A stretch of DNA of 64,000 bases from Prorocentrum cordatum (GCA_963575745.1 CAUYUJ010018704.1:160634-224633), one strand, 5' to 3'; positions 20,243 through 31,068 are shown, counted from the first letter of the stretch. The notes: generated by a model from the letters alone, not told the origin. Made by a program: numbers and translations.

Positions 20243-21330
20243 CCCAGTGCGACCCTACCTAGGAGTTGGAGCCCCTAGGAAAGCAGCATTAGTAGTAACA
20301 GTAAAGCTAAACTAGCTAAGCTAAAGCTAAACTAAAGCTAAGCTAAAGCTAAGGTGAAGCTAGGCTAAAGCTAAGCTAAGGCTAAGCTAACACTATGCTA
20401 AAGCTAAGATAAAGCTAAGCTAAAGCTAAGCTAAAGTTAAGCTACATCTAAGCTAAACCTAAACCTAAAGATAAGCTAAAGCTAAGCTAAAGCTAAGATA
20501 AAGCTAAGATAAAGCTAAGCTAAAGCTAATATAAAACTAAGCTAATGCTAAGCTAAAGCTGAGCCAAAGCTAAGCTAAAGCTAAGCTACAACTAAGCTAA
20601 CGCTAAGCTAAAGCTAAGCTAAAGCTAAGCTAAAGCTAAGCTGAAGCTAAGCTAACGCTAAGCTAAAGCTAAGCTAAAGCTGAGCTAAAGCTAAGCTAAA
20701 TCTAAGCTGACACTAAGCTAAATCTAAGCTAACACTAAGCTGAAGCTAAGCTAAAGCTAAGCTAAAGCTAAGCTACAGCTAAGCTTACACTAAGCTGAAG
20801 CTAAGCTAAAGCTAAGCTAAAGCTAAGCTAAGGCTAAGCTAAAGCTAAGCTACAGCTAAGCTAAAGCTAAGCTGAAGCTAAGCTAAAGCTAAGCTAAAGC
20901 TAAGCTAAGGCTAAGCTAAAGCTAAGCTAATGCTAAGCTATCACTAAGCTAAATCTAAGCTAAAGCTAAGCTGAAGCTAAGCTAAAGCTGAGCTAAAGCT
21001 AAACTAAGGCTAAGCTACCACTAAGCTAAATCTAAGCTAAAGCTAAGCTGAAGCTAAGCTAAAGCTGAGCTAAAGCTAAGCTAAAGCTAAGCTAACACTA
21101 AGCTGAAGCTAAGCTAAAGCTAAGCTAAAGCGAAGCTAGAGCTAAGCTAACACTAAGCTAAAGCTAAGCTAAAGCTAAGCTAAAGCTAAAGCTAAGGTTA
21201 AAGCTCCCAGGGGACTGGGGGAACCGCGGGGCGGGGACTGGGGGAACCGCCCGGGGCGGTTTCCATTGCCTGGCCCCTTTAAGCTAAAGAGTAAGAACCC
21301 TTCTAGGCAGAGCCTAGGTAGGGAAATAGG
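20243..21330. mobile_element. element S1: inverted ends around a GCTAAGCTAAA satellite
   Basis: Left end TCCCAGTGCGACCCTACCTA then GGAGTTGGAGCCCCTAGG. Right end CTAGGCAGAGCCTAGGTAGG then GAAATA. CCCTACCTAGG (20253-20263) and CCTAGGTAGGG (21313-21323) are perfect inverted repeats. A subterminal block with two GGGGACTGGGGGAACCGC motifs lies at about 21208-21260. The roughly 900-bp core is an 11-bp-type tandem repeat (GCTAA + GCTAAA). No coding capacity. Related elements S2 and S3 lie at 39.8-41.6 kb. Confidence 0.8.
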
Positions 21331-21440
21331 GCCTCGTTCCTCGTTGATCGTTCTTCCTGATGCGTTCGTTCTTCCCGATGCGTGCGTTCTTCTTCCTCGA
21401 GGAAAAAAAGGGGCCTCGTTCCTCGCTGATCGTTCCCTGG
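21327..21440 (+). repeat. GGGGCCTCGTTCCTCG tandem array, right part
   Basis: GGGCCTCGTTCCTCG, CCCGATGCGTGCGTTCTTC, CCTCGAGGAAAAAAA, then a second GGGGCCTCGTTCCTCG: the same unit as at 20040-20240, interrupted by S1. Confidence 0.65.
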
Positions 21441-21540
21441 GTGTCCGTCCCATGGCTGGCGGCTGCCCGAGCGCGGCCTCTGCGCGGCCTCTGCGCGGCC
21501 CCGGGGCGCGCCGCCCAGGCAGGTCGCCGTCGTCGTCGTT

Positions 21541-21590
<50 letters not shown>

Positions 21591-21790
21591 GGTGGTCGTC
21601 CTCGTCCTCGGCGTCGGCGTCGTCGTCGTCGTCGTCGCCGCCGCCCAGGCGAGAGATCGCGGCGGCGCGGGACCTGCTGCAGCCGTTCTGCCGATCCGCG
21701 GTCCGGGCCGCGCGTCCCCCCTACGCGCAGCCGCCGCCCCCCTCCCCCGGCCGCTCTCCCGCGCTGCGGGCGCAGATCCGCACGAACGAG
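21440..21790 (+). CDS. possible exon pair around a short TCG-filled intron
   Basis: A GC-rich segment ends GCGCCGCCCAG|GC at 21518. A (TCG)n tract follows, then CGCCGCCCAG|GC at 21648. The second side reads REIAAARDLLQPFCRSAVRA in one + frame. The two CGCCGCCCAGGC repeats make a 130-bp GC-AG intron plausible. The reading frame is not settled and no family is recognised. Confidence 0.25.
21525..21645 (+). repeat. (TCG)n microsatellite
   Basis: Nearly pure TCG/GTC triplets with a few GTGG interruptions, between the two CGCCGCCCAGGC repeats. Confidence 0.9.
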
Positions 21791-21805
21791 AGGGGCACGG
21801 AGAAA

Positions 21806-21972
21806 AATCAGCAGAGGAAAAAACACACAGGCACAATGGGTCCTCGATTCCCCAGAAAAGATTGGAAACATATGGGGAGTGGGGGGGAAGACAGAAGCCC
21901 AGAAAATGTGGAAAGATATGGGGGATAGTCTTATTTGTGTGGATTTATGTGTTTGTCCTGGGGCCCCTTCAA
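21806..21972. repeat. repeat B, copy 3
   Basis: AAAAAACACACAGGCACAAT, CTCGATTCCCCAGAAAAG and CCTGGGGCCCCTTC in the order seen in the other B copies. Confidence 0.7.
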
Positions 21973-22194
21973 AAAAATAGGTACAATTGCCCGACAGCGG
22001 GTCTGGTTCATTTGGAACAGGGCTCGCTGTCCACGCCGTCGCGGCCTGTGTCCATTCGAGGCAGAAGGCCGCCTGCCCAACAGCGGCCGCTGCTGGTGTG
22101 GGGCAACATTTGTTGTTGGGCATTGTGCCCATTCTTTCCGTGCCAATTTCGGGCGTCCCAAAGCGGGGGAAGCGGCAGGCAGAGGAGGAGTTGC

Positions 22195-22416
22195 ACTTAT
22201 GACGTTCCGACCTGCTTTAGCTTCGATCACTAGAACGAATGTCGAGCGCCAGGAAAAGCATCCAGACACTCGAGGGGATTTTCACGTGTCGGGCCCTGTG
22301 AGACGCTCGGGCGACACTGTTTGGGACACTCTTTCGACACTCGTTCGACATTTTTCCGGGTGCTCGAAATTATTTCTGGGATGCGGTCCTTAAGTACGGT
22401 GGGAGCAACATAAAGT
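22195..22416. mobile_element. MITE C, copy 2
   Basis: Left end ACTTATGACGTTCCGACC versus right end GGGAGCAACATAAAGT (inverted). The interior carries AGCGCCAGGAAAAGCATC, TGTCGGGCCCTG and spaced TTCGACA motifs, as in 1600-1815. Confidence 0.65.
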
Positions 22417-22514
22417 TACACCAGGGAAAAAACCCAAGCAGTGGATGATTTGGAATGGGATGGATGAAGAGATCGACAAGGAGATCGACCAGGAACCCAG
22501 AGGTTGATGAACCT

Positions 22515-22625
22515 CCTACCCGATTAGCGAATTGGTCGTGTTCGGTTCGCGAGGGGGCGTCGCGGCCGTCGTTTTTGCGGGTCCAGGTCCGTCGGTTTCG
22601 ATCCCAGACCGTTTGCCCTAAGGGG
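22515..22625. repeat. repeat Q, copy 2
   Basis: TAGCGAATTGG, CGGTTCGCGAG, GTTTTTGCGGGTCCAGGTCC and CAGACCGTTTG match 1480-1598 in order. Confidence 0.6.
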
Positions 22626-22639
22626 GGGTTTGCTAAAGG

Positions 22640-22936
22640 GATGTCTGTCCACCGCCGAGGTACACATACCCGTAGACGCGCTAACGGTGTGTCCGCTAAC
22701 GGCGCAGATGTAGAATCAACTGCAGGAAGGCGCGGTTCGTGGCCAAGCCAACTGTTTGCGTGGTTCGCGTTTTCTTGCAATCCGCTGTGTCGCTTTCGTT
22801 CGATACATTTGCATATTTGAGATGTCGGAAAAGGTGTTTCGTGATTTCCTACATGTTGTTTTGCGTGAGCTGGGTGTCACGAACAACAAGATTCCCAACC
22901 ACACAGTTAACCAAGCATGCCGTCAGCGCGGCCTTG
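22640..22936. other. no identifiable feature
   Basis: Moderate-GC sequence with short ORFs. No repeat family or motif recognised. Confidence 0.2.
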
Positions 22937-23075
22937 GATACCACTTCCCTTCGTCCGTTTTCCCCTTTTCCGGTCTCTTGGGAGGCCCTCGTCGCCACCG
23001 CTGGATTCGCCCCGAGATGATCGTCAGAGCGCGCCCCGGGAGGGGTCCACGGAGCAGCGGTCTCGGCACCTTCTT
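22937..23075. mobile_element. MITE G, degenerate copy
   Basis: CTTGGGAGGCCCTCGTCGCC, ACCGCTGGATTCGCC and AGCGCGCCCCGGGAG match the interior of the complete MITE G at 25116-25258. The terminal repeats are eroded (GATACCACTTCCC, AGCAGCGGTCTCGGCACC). Confidence 0.5.
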
Positions 23076-23297
23076 GGTCTCCTCCGAGAGGGGTGGGAAC
23101 GTGTTCAAGGGGGGGGAGTTTCCGAAGGTGCGCAACGCTTTTTGTTGGTTCCGGTGGCCCTCAGGGCGGTTTCCACCCGCTTCGCCTTCTCGCGAGCATG
23201 CCGGGGGTGTCCAGGTCATCCCGAAGGGCCGCCCGAGGCCCCCGCTGTGGCCCGCAGACCAGAGATCCCTCCCTTGCCGCAGGGGCAAAGTCAGGAT
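23076..23297. repeat. repeat W, copy 1 (joined to MITE A)
   Basis: GAGAGGGGTGGGAACGTGTTC, GGCGGTTTCCACCCGCT, GTGTCCAGGTCATCCCGAA and GCCGCCCGAGGCCC recur at 28600-28826. In both places MITE A follows directly, so the compound was probably copied as one. Confidence 0.65.
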
Positions 23298-23298
23298 T

Positions 23299-23457
23299 GA
23301 GTCGGGCGTGTCCCTCTGCAGGAGGACGATTCAAAAACAGTCAAAAAATAGCCTGGGGACGATTTTTTTAAATATGTTTGGACCATTTTGGTCGTATTTT
23401 TGGACTCTTTCTTGTTTTTCATCCAAACTCTGTCTGTAGGGGGACATGCCCGACTTA
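23299..23457. mobile_element. MITE A, copy A4
   Basis: GAGTCGGGCGTGTCCCTCTG at the left is mirrored by GGGGGACATGCCCGACTTAA at the right. Interior AGCCTGGGGACGATTTTTTT and a TTTGGACC pair. Confidence 0.8.
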
Positions 23458-23579
23458 ACGTTCGGGTGTGGGGGGGGGCTGGTTCAGGGGGGGGACACAT
23501 CGACCCCCCATCTCCCATGTATCGCCGATGGGAGCCTGCTATAGCCCCGCCTAGGAGCGTGCGATCTCGCTGTCGGGGG

Positions 23580-23640
23580 GGGGTCCAGCGCCGATCCAAG
23601 AAACCCGCGCGGAGTTCCGACAGTTTATGTTTACGGCATT
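23580..23640. mobile_element. MITE E, half copy
   Basis: GGTCCAGCGCCGATCCAAGA, then CCCGCGCGGAGTTCCGACAG, is the right arm of MITE E. Confidence 0.5.
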
Positions 23641-23706
23641 TTCCTTCATCTAGCATGAGCGCGCGTGGCATGGTGAAAGATCCGAGCTTTCGCAGCAATC
23701 AGCTAC

Positions 23707-23760
23707 AGTCGGGCCGCTGAAGAAGGAACATTTTACGCTGGGGAGGGGCTCAGTGTATTG
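23707..23760. mobile_element. MITE H, left fragment (interrupted by X1)
   Basis: ACAGTCGGGCCGCTGAAGAA, GGAACATTTT and GGGGAGGGGCTC match the left half of the complete MITE H at 59037-59217. The matching right half is found beyond X1 at 24855-24972. Confidence 0.55.
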
Positions 23761-23765
23761 CAATT

Positions 23766-24855
23766 CCCAAGCATTATGTGGTGTTGGGTCCTCGTTTTGA
23801 AGAGACAGCGCCCCGCGTCTCCTCTCCTCCTCTCCTCCTCCCCCTCCTCCTCCCCCTCCTCCCTCTTCCCATCCGCCTCGTCATCGTCATCGTCAGCGTC
23901 ATGATCGTCATCATCATCGCCATCGTCATGATCCACATCATCATGAGCATCGGCATCGCCATCGACAGCGCCGCGCCCCTCACACGACTCGTGGCCCAAC
24001 AGGGAGCTCGTGGCCTTGTAGGGAGCTCCACCGAGCTCCACCGAAGGCTCCAGTGGCAGGGTCCGCATGGCGGCGCCGCCCCCCTGTTTGGCGCACGCTT
24101 CACACGGTTCGTAGTCCCATAGGGAGCTCCACCGAAGGCCCCAATGGCAGGGTCCACATGGCGACGCCGCCGTCCCATTTCGGCGCACCCCTCACATGGT
24201 TCGTGGCCCCATGGGGAGTTCCACCGAAGGCCCTAGTGGCAGGGTCCGCATGGCGGCGCCGCCCCGTTTTGGCGCACCCCTCGCACGCTTCGTGGCCCCA
24301 TAGGGAGCTCCACCGAAGGCCCCAGTGGCAGGGTCCACATGGTGGCGCCGCCCCATGTTTGCGCACACTTCACACCGTTCGTGGCCCCATAGTGAGCCCC
24401 ACCAGAGGCCTCAGTGGCAGAGTCCGCATGGCGGCGCCGCCCCATGATGGGGCACCACTCACACGGTCCGTGGCCCCATTGGGAGTCCAGCGAAGGCCCT
24501 AGTGGCAGGGTCCACATGGCGGCGCCGCCCCATTTCAGCACACCCCTCACACGATTCGTGGCCTCATAGGGAGCTCCACCGAAGGCCCCAGTGGCAGGGT
24601 CCGCATGGCGGCGCCGCCCCATTTTTGCGCACACTTCGCATGTTTCGTGGCCCCGTAAGGAGCTCCACCGAAGGCCCCAATGGCGACGTTCACAGGAGAT
24701 CTCCCGACTCGTGTCGGCACACCGTGCACACGTTTCGTGGCAGAAGGTTATACAGCGTGCGTTACTCGGAGTTTGCGCGCCCCCCTCCTTCGTCTCATCT
24801 CCCTCGCGGCGCTCGCAGCTGCATATGGTTGGATCCTTCGTCAGGCTGGCTGTTT
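23766..24855 (+). mobile_element. element X1: conserved ends around an 89-90-bp tandem array
   Basis: Left block GTGTTGGGTCCTCGTTTTGA then AGAGACAGCGCCCCGCG, then CTCC-rich and TCATCG-rich sequence. From about 24000 come seven to eight units of about 89-90 bp (GAGCTCCACCGAAGGCCCC, CAGGGTCCGCATGGCGGCGC, CACCCCTCACACG). Right block GCATATGGTTGGATCCTTCG then TCAGGCT. Long ORFs through the array are repeat artefacts. Relatives X2 and X3. Confidence 0.75.
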
Positions 24856-24972
24856 TGCGGTTCGTCTTAGGTTTCCTCAGGTTTTCGATGGCAGATCTAA
24901 GTTCGATTTAGGGAGGAAAGGGGGCCTCGTTCGTTAGTCTGGGTTCCTTCTGTCAGTGTTTCGACTACGCAG
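24855..24972. mobile_element. MITE H, right fragment
   Basis: TTTCCTCAGGTTTTCGATGG, AAAGGGGGCCTCGTTCG and GGGTTCCTTC match the right half of MITE H at 59037-59217, continuing the fragment at 23707-23760. Confidence 0.5.
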
Positions 24973-24984
24973 TGGGCACATCAA

Positions 24985-25110
24985 GTGCGAAGCTCGCCTG
25001 CCAGCATGATGCCCCGCGGAAGCTCCTTGCATCCCCCGAGGGCCTCTGGAGCCCACGGATGCCCTGGGACAATTCAGGAATCTCAAGCCTCGACGACAAA
25101 GGTCAGGGAA
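24985..25110. repeat. repeat T, diverged copy
   Basis: GATGCCCCGCGGAAGCTCC, CATCCCCCGAGGGCCTCTGG and GCCCACGGATGCCCTGGG parallel 16695-16780. Confidence 0.5.
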
Positions 25111-25115
25111 CAACA

Positions 25116-25258
25116 GGTACCGATACCGCTACCTTTCCCTTGTTTTCCCCCTCTTGGGCATCCTGGGAGGCCCTCGTCGCCACCGCTGGATGTGCCTCGA
25201 AACCCTGATCAGAACGCACTCCAGGACGGGTCCGGGGAGTAGCGGTATCGGTACCTGT
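25116..25258. mobile_element. MITE G, complete copy
   Basis: Near-perfect terminal inverted repeats: CAGGTACCGATACCGCTA at the left, TAGCGGTATCGGTACCTG at the right. The interior holds CATCCTGGGAGGCCCTCG and CGCCACCGCTGGATG. About 143 bp, non-coding. Others at 34920-35072 and 22937-23075. Confidence 0.8.
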
Positions 25259-25305
25259 TGGCTTGCCCAAGAAGTGCCCTTCAATCTTAGATGACTTGGA
25301 GCGGG

Positions 25306-26485
25306 ATCAGAGGTTGGGGGGGCGAGATCGCGGTGGAACGGAGACCCCCAACCGGGAAATCGTTTCGTTTCGTTCGTGCCTTCGTGTCGTGCGTGCGGGG
25401 GAGACGAAGCTGCGTGGGCGCGCGAGAGGAATGAACCCGTCGTTGCTAGGGCGAAGTCGAGACAAATGTTGCTCCCCCGGCCGTCCGTCCGTCCGGGCGT
25501 CCGTCCGGCGGTGGCCCTGGCGGTGTCCTGCAGTGTCCCGTGGTGTCCCATGGTGTCCCGTGGTGTCCGCCGTGGCTAGCGCGAAGTCAAGACAAATGAG
25601 TATTCCCCGTCAGTCCGTCCGTCCGGCGGTGGCCTTCGCGGTGTCCCGCGGTGTCCCGTTGTGTCCCGTGGTGTCCGCCGTTGCTAGGGCGAAGTCAAGA
25701 CAAATGATTCTCCCCCGTCCGTCCGTCCGTCCGTCTGGCGGTGGCTCGCGGTGTCCCGCGGTGTCCCGTGGTATCCCGTGGTGTCCCGTGGTGTCCGCCG
25801 TTGCTAGGGCGAAGTCAAGACAAATGTTTCCGCCCGCCCGTCCATCCGTCCGTCTGGCTGTGGCTCGCGGTGTCCCGTGGTTTCCCGTGGTGTCCCGTTG
25901 AGTGAGATCGATAGTTAGATCGATAGTGAGATTGATATTGAGATCGAAACTGAGATCGATGTGGTGCCCCGAGGTGTCCCGTGGTGCCCCAACAAGTGAG
26001 ATCGATAGTGAGATCGACAGGGGTCCCGTGGTGTCCCGTGGTGTCCCATTGAGTGAGATCGATAGTGAGATCGAAATTGAGATCGAAACTGAGATCGATG
26101 TGGTGCCCCGAGGTGTCCAGTGGTGTCCCGTGGTATCCAAAAAAATGAGACCGATAGTGAGATCGATAGTGAGATCGGCAGGTGTCCCGTGGTGTCCCAT
26201 GGTGTCCCGTTGAGTGAGATCGATAGTTAGATCGATAGTGAGATCGATAGTGAGACCGATAGTCAGATCGAGAGTTGTCCAGCGCTGTCCCGTGGTGTCC
26301 CGTGGTAGCCCGTGGTGTCCCGTGGTGTCCCGTTGAGTAAGATCGATAGTGAGATCGGCAAGTGTCCCGTGGTGTCCCGTGGTGTCCCGGTGAGTGAGAT
26401 CGATAGTGAGATCGATTGAGTCAGATGTTGGTTCCCCCCCTCTCACCCCCACAACCTCCTTATCACCCGAAGGGTGATCGCATAG
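25306..26485 (+). mobile_element. element D1: inverted ends around GTGTCCCGTG and GAGATCGATAGT repeats
   Basis: Left end GAGGTTGGGGGGGCGAGATC then GGAGACCCCCAACCGGGAAA. Right end CCCCCACAACCTCC then TTATCACCCGAAGGGTGATC, which holds a 7-bp-stem, 3-base-loop hairpin. Inside are four units of about 110-130 bp (GCGAAGTCAAGACAAATG plus CCGTCCGTCC plus GTGTCCCGTGGTGTCCC), then a long GTGAGATCGATAGTGAGATC array with GTGTCCCGTGG blocks. No coding capacity. D2 is the inverted second copy. Confidence 0.75.
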
Positions 26486-27060
26486 GATAGATTATCGCAT
26501 GCGCCTACTGTACCGTTACGCGGGTTGCAGGCGATCACATCACAGAGCTATTGAAGTCATGTTCACTGCGCGCACGTGTCTGGGTCCTTCCCATCCGTTA
26601 TTTGGTTTTCATGTTGACGTGCTTGTGCCGTTCATGACGAGCGTATCCTTTCATATCGACGCGCTCTCTCTCTCGCTCTCTTCCCCCTCTGCCGCTCCTT
26701 GGGTATCACCGTTTCTCGTCAACCATCCACTCGCATACATACGCCCCCCGGCAAAGGGCGGGGGCGAGCACGAAGAGCGTCGTTGGATATTCTGCATCGT
26801 TCGGGAGATGCTGTGCCCGTGGAGTCTGATGCTCGGGGACGGTTCGCAGAACCAACAGTGCCCGACACGTCAACAAGATCCCGAGTTGTTGCGCGCTCGT
26901 TTCTGCCGAATCCTTCACTGCACGATGCGATGCTCTCCATTTTGCCGAAGCCCCGGGACGGGGAAGGGGGTAGGGCGTGGGGACGGCAGGGCCGTTGCGA
27001 GTGGGAGGGAGGGAGAAGGGGGAGGATCATCAGAAGGAGGAGGAGGAGGAGGAGGGTGAG
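26486..27060 (+). other. unassigned, partly open region
   Basis: A + frame at about 26775-26960 reads naturally (RASLDILHRSGDAVPVESDA, later FLPNPSLHDAMLSILPKPRD), ending in Gly/Arg-rich low complexity. It could be a fragment of an exon. No family recognised and no convincing splice sites. Confidence 0.2.
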
Positions 27061-27264
27061 GAGAGCGACGTGGTCGACGAACGGGATAGCACTGCAGGGG
27101 ACGAGATGGGGCGGAGGAGGATCGGCGGCAGCAGGCGGCAGCCACGAGCCAGAGCAGCAGGAGGGCCGCAGCGGACGAGGCGGTGCTTGGGCCCAGACGT
27201 GCGACGCCGGGCAGTCCCGACCGTCTTTCCCGAGGGGCCGGCTCTTCGTCCCGAGTAGCTTTTT

Positions 27265-27345
27265 TTGTGATGGCCCCGAGGCCCGGCGAGGGCCCCCCGA
27301 GGCCGAACATAGCCAGAAAACACCTCCCGTCCTGATGTGTTTTTG
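27265..27345. repeat. repeat Y, single unit
   Basis: GGCCCCGAGGCCCGGCGAGG, GAGGCCGAACATAGCCAGAA and AACACCTCCCGTC: one unit of the family arrayed at 46700-47900. Confidence 0.55.
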
Positions 27346-27349
27346 TCAT

Positions 27350-28220
<871 letters not shown>

Positions 28221-28224
28221 AAAC

Positions 28225-28450
28225 ACGACGCGATCGTGTCTGGGGGCTGGCCCCCGGGAGGGCCTGGCGGCCTCCCGAGGAGAGGGCGGGCTCCCCCTCG
28301 CCCGGAGAGAGGTCGCGGAGTCCGACCTTGAGAGCGAGAGCGCAGGGCTCGGCTCGGCCCCGGGAGCGGCCGACACGCGCCTCCGCTGCTTCCGCCGGTC
28401 GCGAGAGCGTCGGAGAAGTGCGCGCGCTACGTCGGCAGGCCGGCCCCAGA
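28225..28450. other. GC-rich block, possible exon, unassigned
   Basis: One + frame reads GLAASRGEGGLPLARREVAE then SDLESESAGLGSAPGAADTR. Composition is exon-like, but other frames are also open and no domain is seen. Confidence 0.15.
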
Positions 28451-28599
28451 GGCCAAGGCTGCAGTCGGGCGTGCCCCTCTACGGTCAAGCGATCGCAAGC
28501 ACGGACTAAGGGGGCGTGGATGAGCGACGGGTCCCGTTGCCACGGGGAATCGCGGATTTCCGCCGCCGAGCGAGGCGGCACCGTCGGCGGGCCAGCCCA

Positions 28600-28826
28600 G
28601 GGGTCCTGTTCCTCAGAGAGGGGTGGGAATGTGTTCGGGGGGGGAGTTCCCGGAAGTGCGTGTGACGCCTTTTGTTGGTTTTGGGTTCCCCCAGGGCGGT
28701 TTCCACCCGCTGCGCCTGCTCGCGAGCGTTCCAGGGGTGTCCAGATCATCCCGAACGGCCGCCCGAGGCCCCGGCTGTGGCCTGCAAGCCTGAGATCCAT
28801 CTCCTCCCCCAGGGGCAACGTTAGGG
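28600..28826. repeat. repeat W, copy 2 (joined to MITE A)
   Basis: GAGAGGGGTGGGAATGTGTTC, CAGGGCGGTTTCCACCCGCT, GGGTGTCCAGATCATCCCGA and GGCCGCCCGAGGCCCC match 23086-23260. MITE A follows at 28827. Confidence 0.65.
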
Positions 28827-28980
28827 TTAAGTCGGGCGTGTCCCTCTACAGCAGGAAAACTCCACAAAAATCAAAAAGTGACCTGGGGACGATGCTTTGC
28901 GCATTTCTTGACCATGTTTTTTTTTTTTTTTTCCATTTTTCGTCCAAGGTCCGCCTGTAGGAGGACACGCCCGACCTAAG
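28827..28980. mobile_element. MITE A, copy A5
   Basis: TTAAGTCGGGCGTGTCCCTC is mirrored by GGAGGACACGCCCGACCTAA. Interior GTGACCTGGGGACGATG and a T-run of about 18 bases. Confidence 0.8.
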
Positions 28981-29094
28981 CCAAGGAGCCCGGCGAAGGG
29001 CGAAGGGATGCGATGGAGAGGCGCTCGTCGCCCCACGGGCCGGGAGGCCGGGACATCGACACACCACGCCCCCCCCCCCTGGGCCTTCCAGGCG

Positions 29095-29272
29095 GCTTCC
29101 TCCTCCTCCTCCTCCTCCTCCTCCTCCTCCTGCTCCTCCTTCTCCTCCTCCTCCTCCTCCTCCTCCTGCTCCTCCTCCTCCTGCTCCTCCTTCTCCTCCT
29201 CCTCCTGCTCCTCCTCCTGCTCCTCCTCCTCCTCCTGCTCCTCCTCCTCCTCCTCCTGCTCCTCCTCCTCTT
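29095..29272 (+). repeat. (CTC)n microsatellite
   Basis: About 175 bp of CTC triplets with CTG and TTC interruptions. Confidence 0.95.
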
Positions 29273-29620
29273 CACACAGCCAGCAGCTTCCTGCTCACGG
29301 GCGGGCTTTGCTGTGGGCCCGCCGGTGGTTTCAGCGGTCGCTGCCTCCCCGCTGCAGGCTGCAGTCAGTATCGTTTAACCGACCCCCATCCCCATCCTCA
29401 TCCCCTTTGAGACCCCCACCAAATTACCACCCCACTTGGGGATACCCTTCGCAACCCGACGGGAACGGCCTATATCCCCATCTAGGGGGGTTAATCGGCC
29501 AGTGGGGCCCAGGCCACGCCGCTGGGGATGGGGATCGGTTCAACGATACTCATGCAGGAATCCTCAGGCAGAGTTGGATCGGCCCTGCTTTGTCCTTGGG
29601 TTAATTACGATGTTCCAACC
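29273..29620. other. no identifiable gene
   Basis: Contains CCCCATCCCCATCC runs. Just before X2 it carries TTACGATGTTCCAACCTA, resembling the left tip of MITE C. Confidence 0.25.
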
Positions 29621-31000
29621 TATTTCCCAACCATCCTGTGGTGTTGGGTCCTCGTTTTGAAGAGACGGTGCCCCGCGTTTCTCCTCCTCCTCGCCCTCCT
29701 CCCTCCAGTGGGGGTGTTCGCCCTCCTCCCTCCTCCCCCTCCTTGCCTCTGCTCTCGGCACACCTCTCACACGTTTCGTAGCCCCATAGGGAACTCCACC
29801 GAAGGCCCCAGTGGGGGTGTCCACATGCGGTTCCCCCACCCAGGGCAGCGTTTCGTAGCCCCAGAGGGAGCTCCACCGTAGGCCCCAGTGGGGGTGTCCA
29901 CATGCGGTTCCCCACCCAGGGCAGCGTTTCGTAGCCCCATAGGGAGCTCCACCGTAGGCCCCAGTGGGGCTGCCCTCATGCGGTTCCCCCACCCAGGGCA
30001 GCGTTTCGTAGCCCCATAGGGAACTCCACCGAAGGCCCCAGTGGGGGTGTCCACATGCGGTTCCCCCACCCAGGGCAGCGTTTCCTAGCCCCATAGGGAG
30101 CTCCACCGAAGGCCCCAGTGGGGGTGTCCACATGCGGTTCCCCCACCCAGGGCAGCGTTTCGTGGCCCCATAGGGAGCTCCCCCGAAGGCCCCAGTGGGG
30201 GTGTCCACATGCGGTTCCCCCACCCAGGGCAGCGTTTCGTGGCCCCATAGGGAGCTCCACCGAAGGCCCCAGTGGGGGTGTCCACATGCGGTTCCCCCAC
30301 CCAGGGCAGCGTTTCGTGGCCCCATAGGGAGCTCCACCGAAGGCCCCAGTGGGGGTGTCCACATGCGGTTCCCCCACCCAGGGCAGCGTTTCGTGGCCCC
30401 ATAGGGAGCTCCACCGAAGGCCCCAGTGGGGGTGTCCACATGCGGTTCCCCCACCCAGGGCAGCGTTTCGTAGCCCCAGAGGGAGCTCCACCGAAGGCCC
30501 CAGTGGGGGTGTCCACATGCGGTTCCCCCACCCAGGGCAGCGTTTCGTAGCCCCAGAGGGAGCTCCACCGAAGGCCCCAGTGGGGGTGTCCACATGCGGT
30601 TCCCCCACCCAGGGCAGCGTTTCGTAGCCCCATAGGGAGCTCCACCGTAGGCCCCAGTGGGGCTGCCCTCATGCGGTTCCCCCACCCAGGGCAGCGTTTC
30701 GTAGCCCCAGAGGGAGCTCCACCGTAGGCCCCAGTGGGGGTGCCCGCATGCGGTTCCCCCACTCAGGGCAGCGTTTCGTGGCCCCACAGGAAGCTCCACC
30801 GAAGGCCCCAGTGGGGCTGCCTGCATGCGGTTCCCCCACCCAGGGCATCGTTTCATAGCCCCATAGGGAGCTCCACCGAAGGCCCCAGTGGGGGTGTTCG
30901 CATGCGTCTCCACTACCCAGAGGTAGCGCCGCCGAAAACGATATTCACACTTGCGGTATTCACAGTTGCATATGGTTGGGTCCTTCGCCAGGCTAATTTT
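29621..31000 (+). mobile_element. element X2: conserved ends around a 77-bp tandem array
   Basis: Left block GTGTTGGGTCCTCGTTTTGA then AGAGACGGTGCCCCGCG, then CTCC-rich sequence. From about 29765 to 30905 come about 15 units of exactly 77 bp (GAGCTCCACCGAAGGCCCCA, GGGGTGTCCACATGCGGTTC, CCACCCAGGGCAGCGTTTCG). Right block GCATATGGTTGGGTCCTTCG then CCAGGCTAATTTTT. Since 77 is not a multiple of 3, translation cycles through all frames; the 486-codon minus ORF is an artefact. Confidence 0.8.
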
Positions 31001-31009
31001 TATTATTTT

Positions 31010-31068
31010 TGGTGTATTTTGCATTTTTCGTCGAAAATCCCCCTGTAGGGGGACAGGCCCGACTTAAG
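31010..31068. mobile_element. MITE A, right half A6
   Basis: ATTTTTCGTCGAAAATCCCC, CTGTAGGGGGACAGGCCCGA and CTTAA: the right end only, directly after X2. Confidence 0.65.

Noticed and set aside
20300-21200. Telomeric repeat array
   Set aside because: The unit is GCTAAGCTAAA, not the TTTAGGG type expected of dinoflagellate telomeres, and it lies between conserved element ends.
25610-26452. 280-codon minus ORF (Thr/Asp/Leu-rich repeats)
   Set aside because: Translation of the GATCGATAGT/GTGTCCCGTGG core of element D1.
29564-31024. 486-codon minus ORF and several 90-225-codon ORFs of repeated motifs
   Set aside because: They follow the 77-bp array of element X2. A 77-bp period passes through every frame, so open frames reflect lack of stops in the unit.
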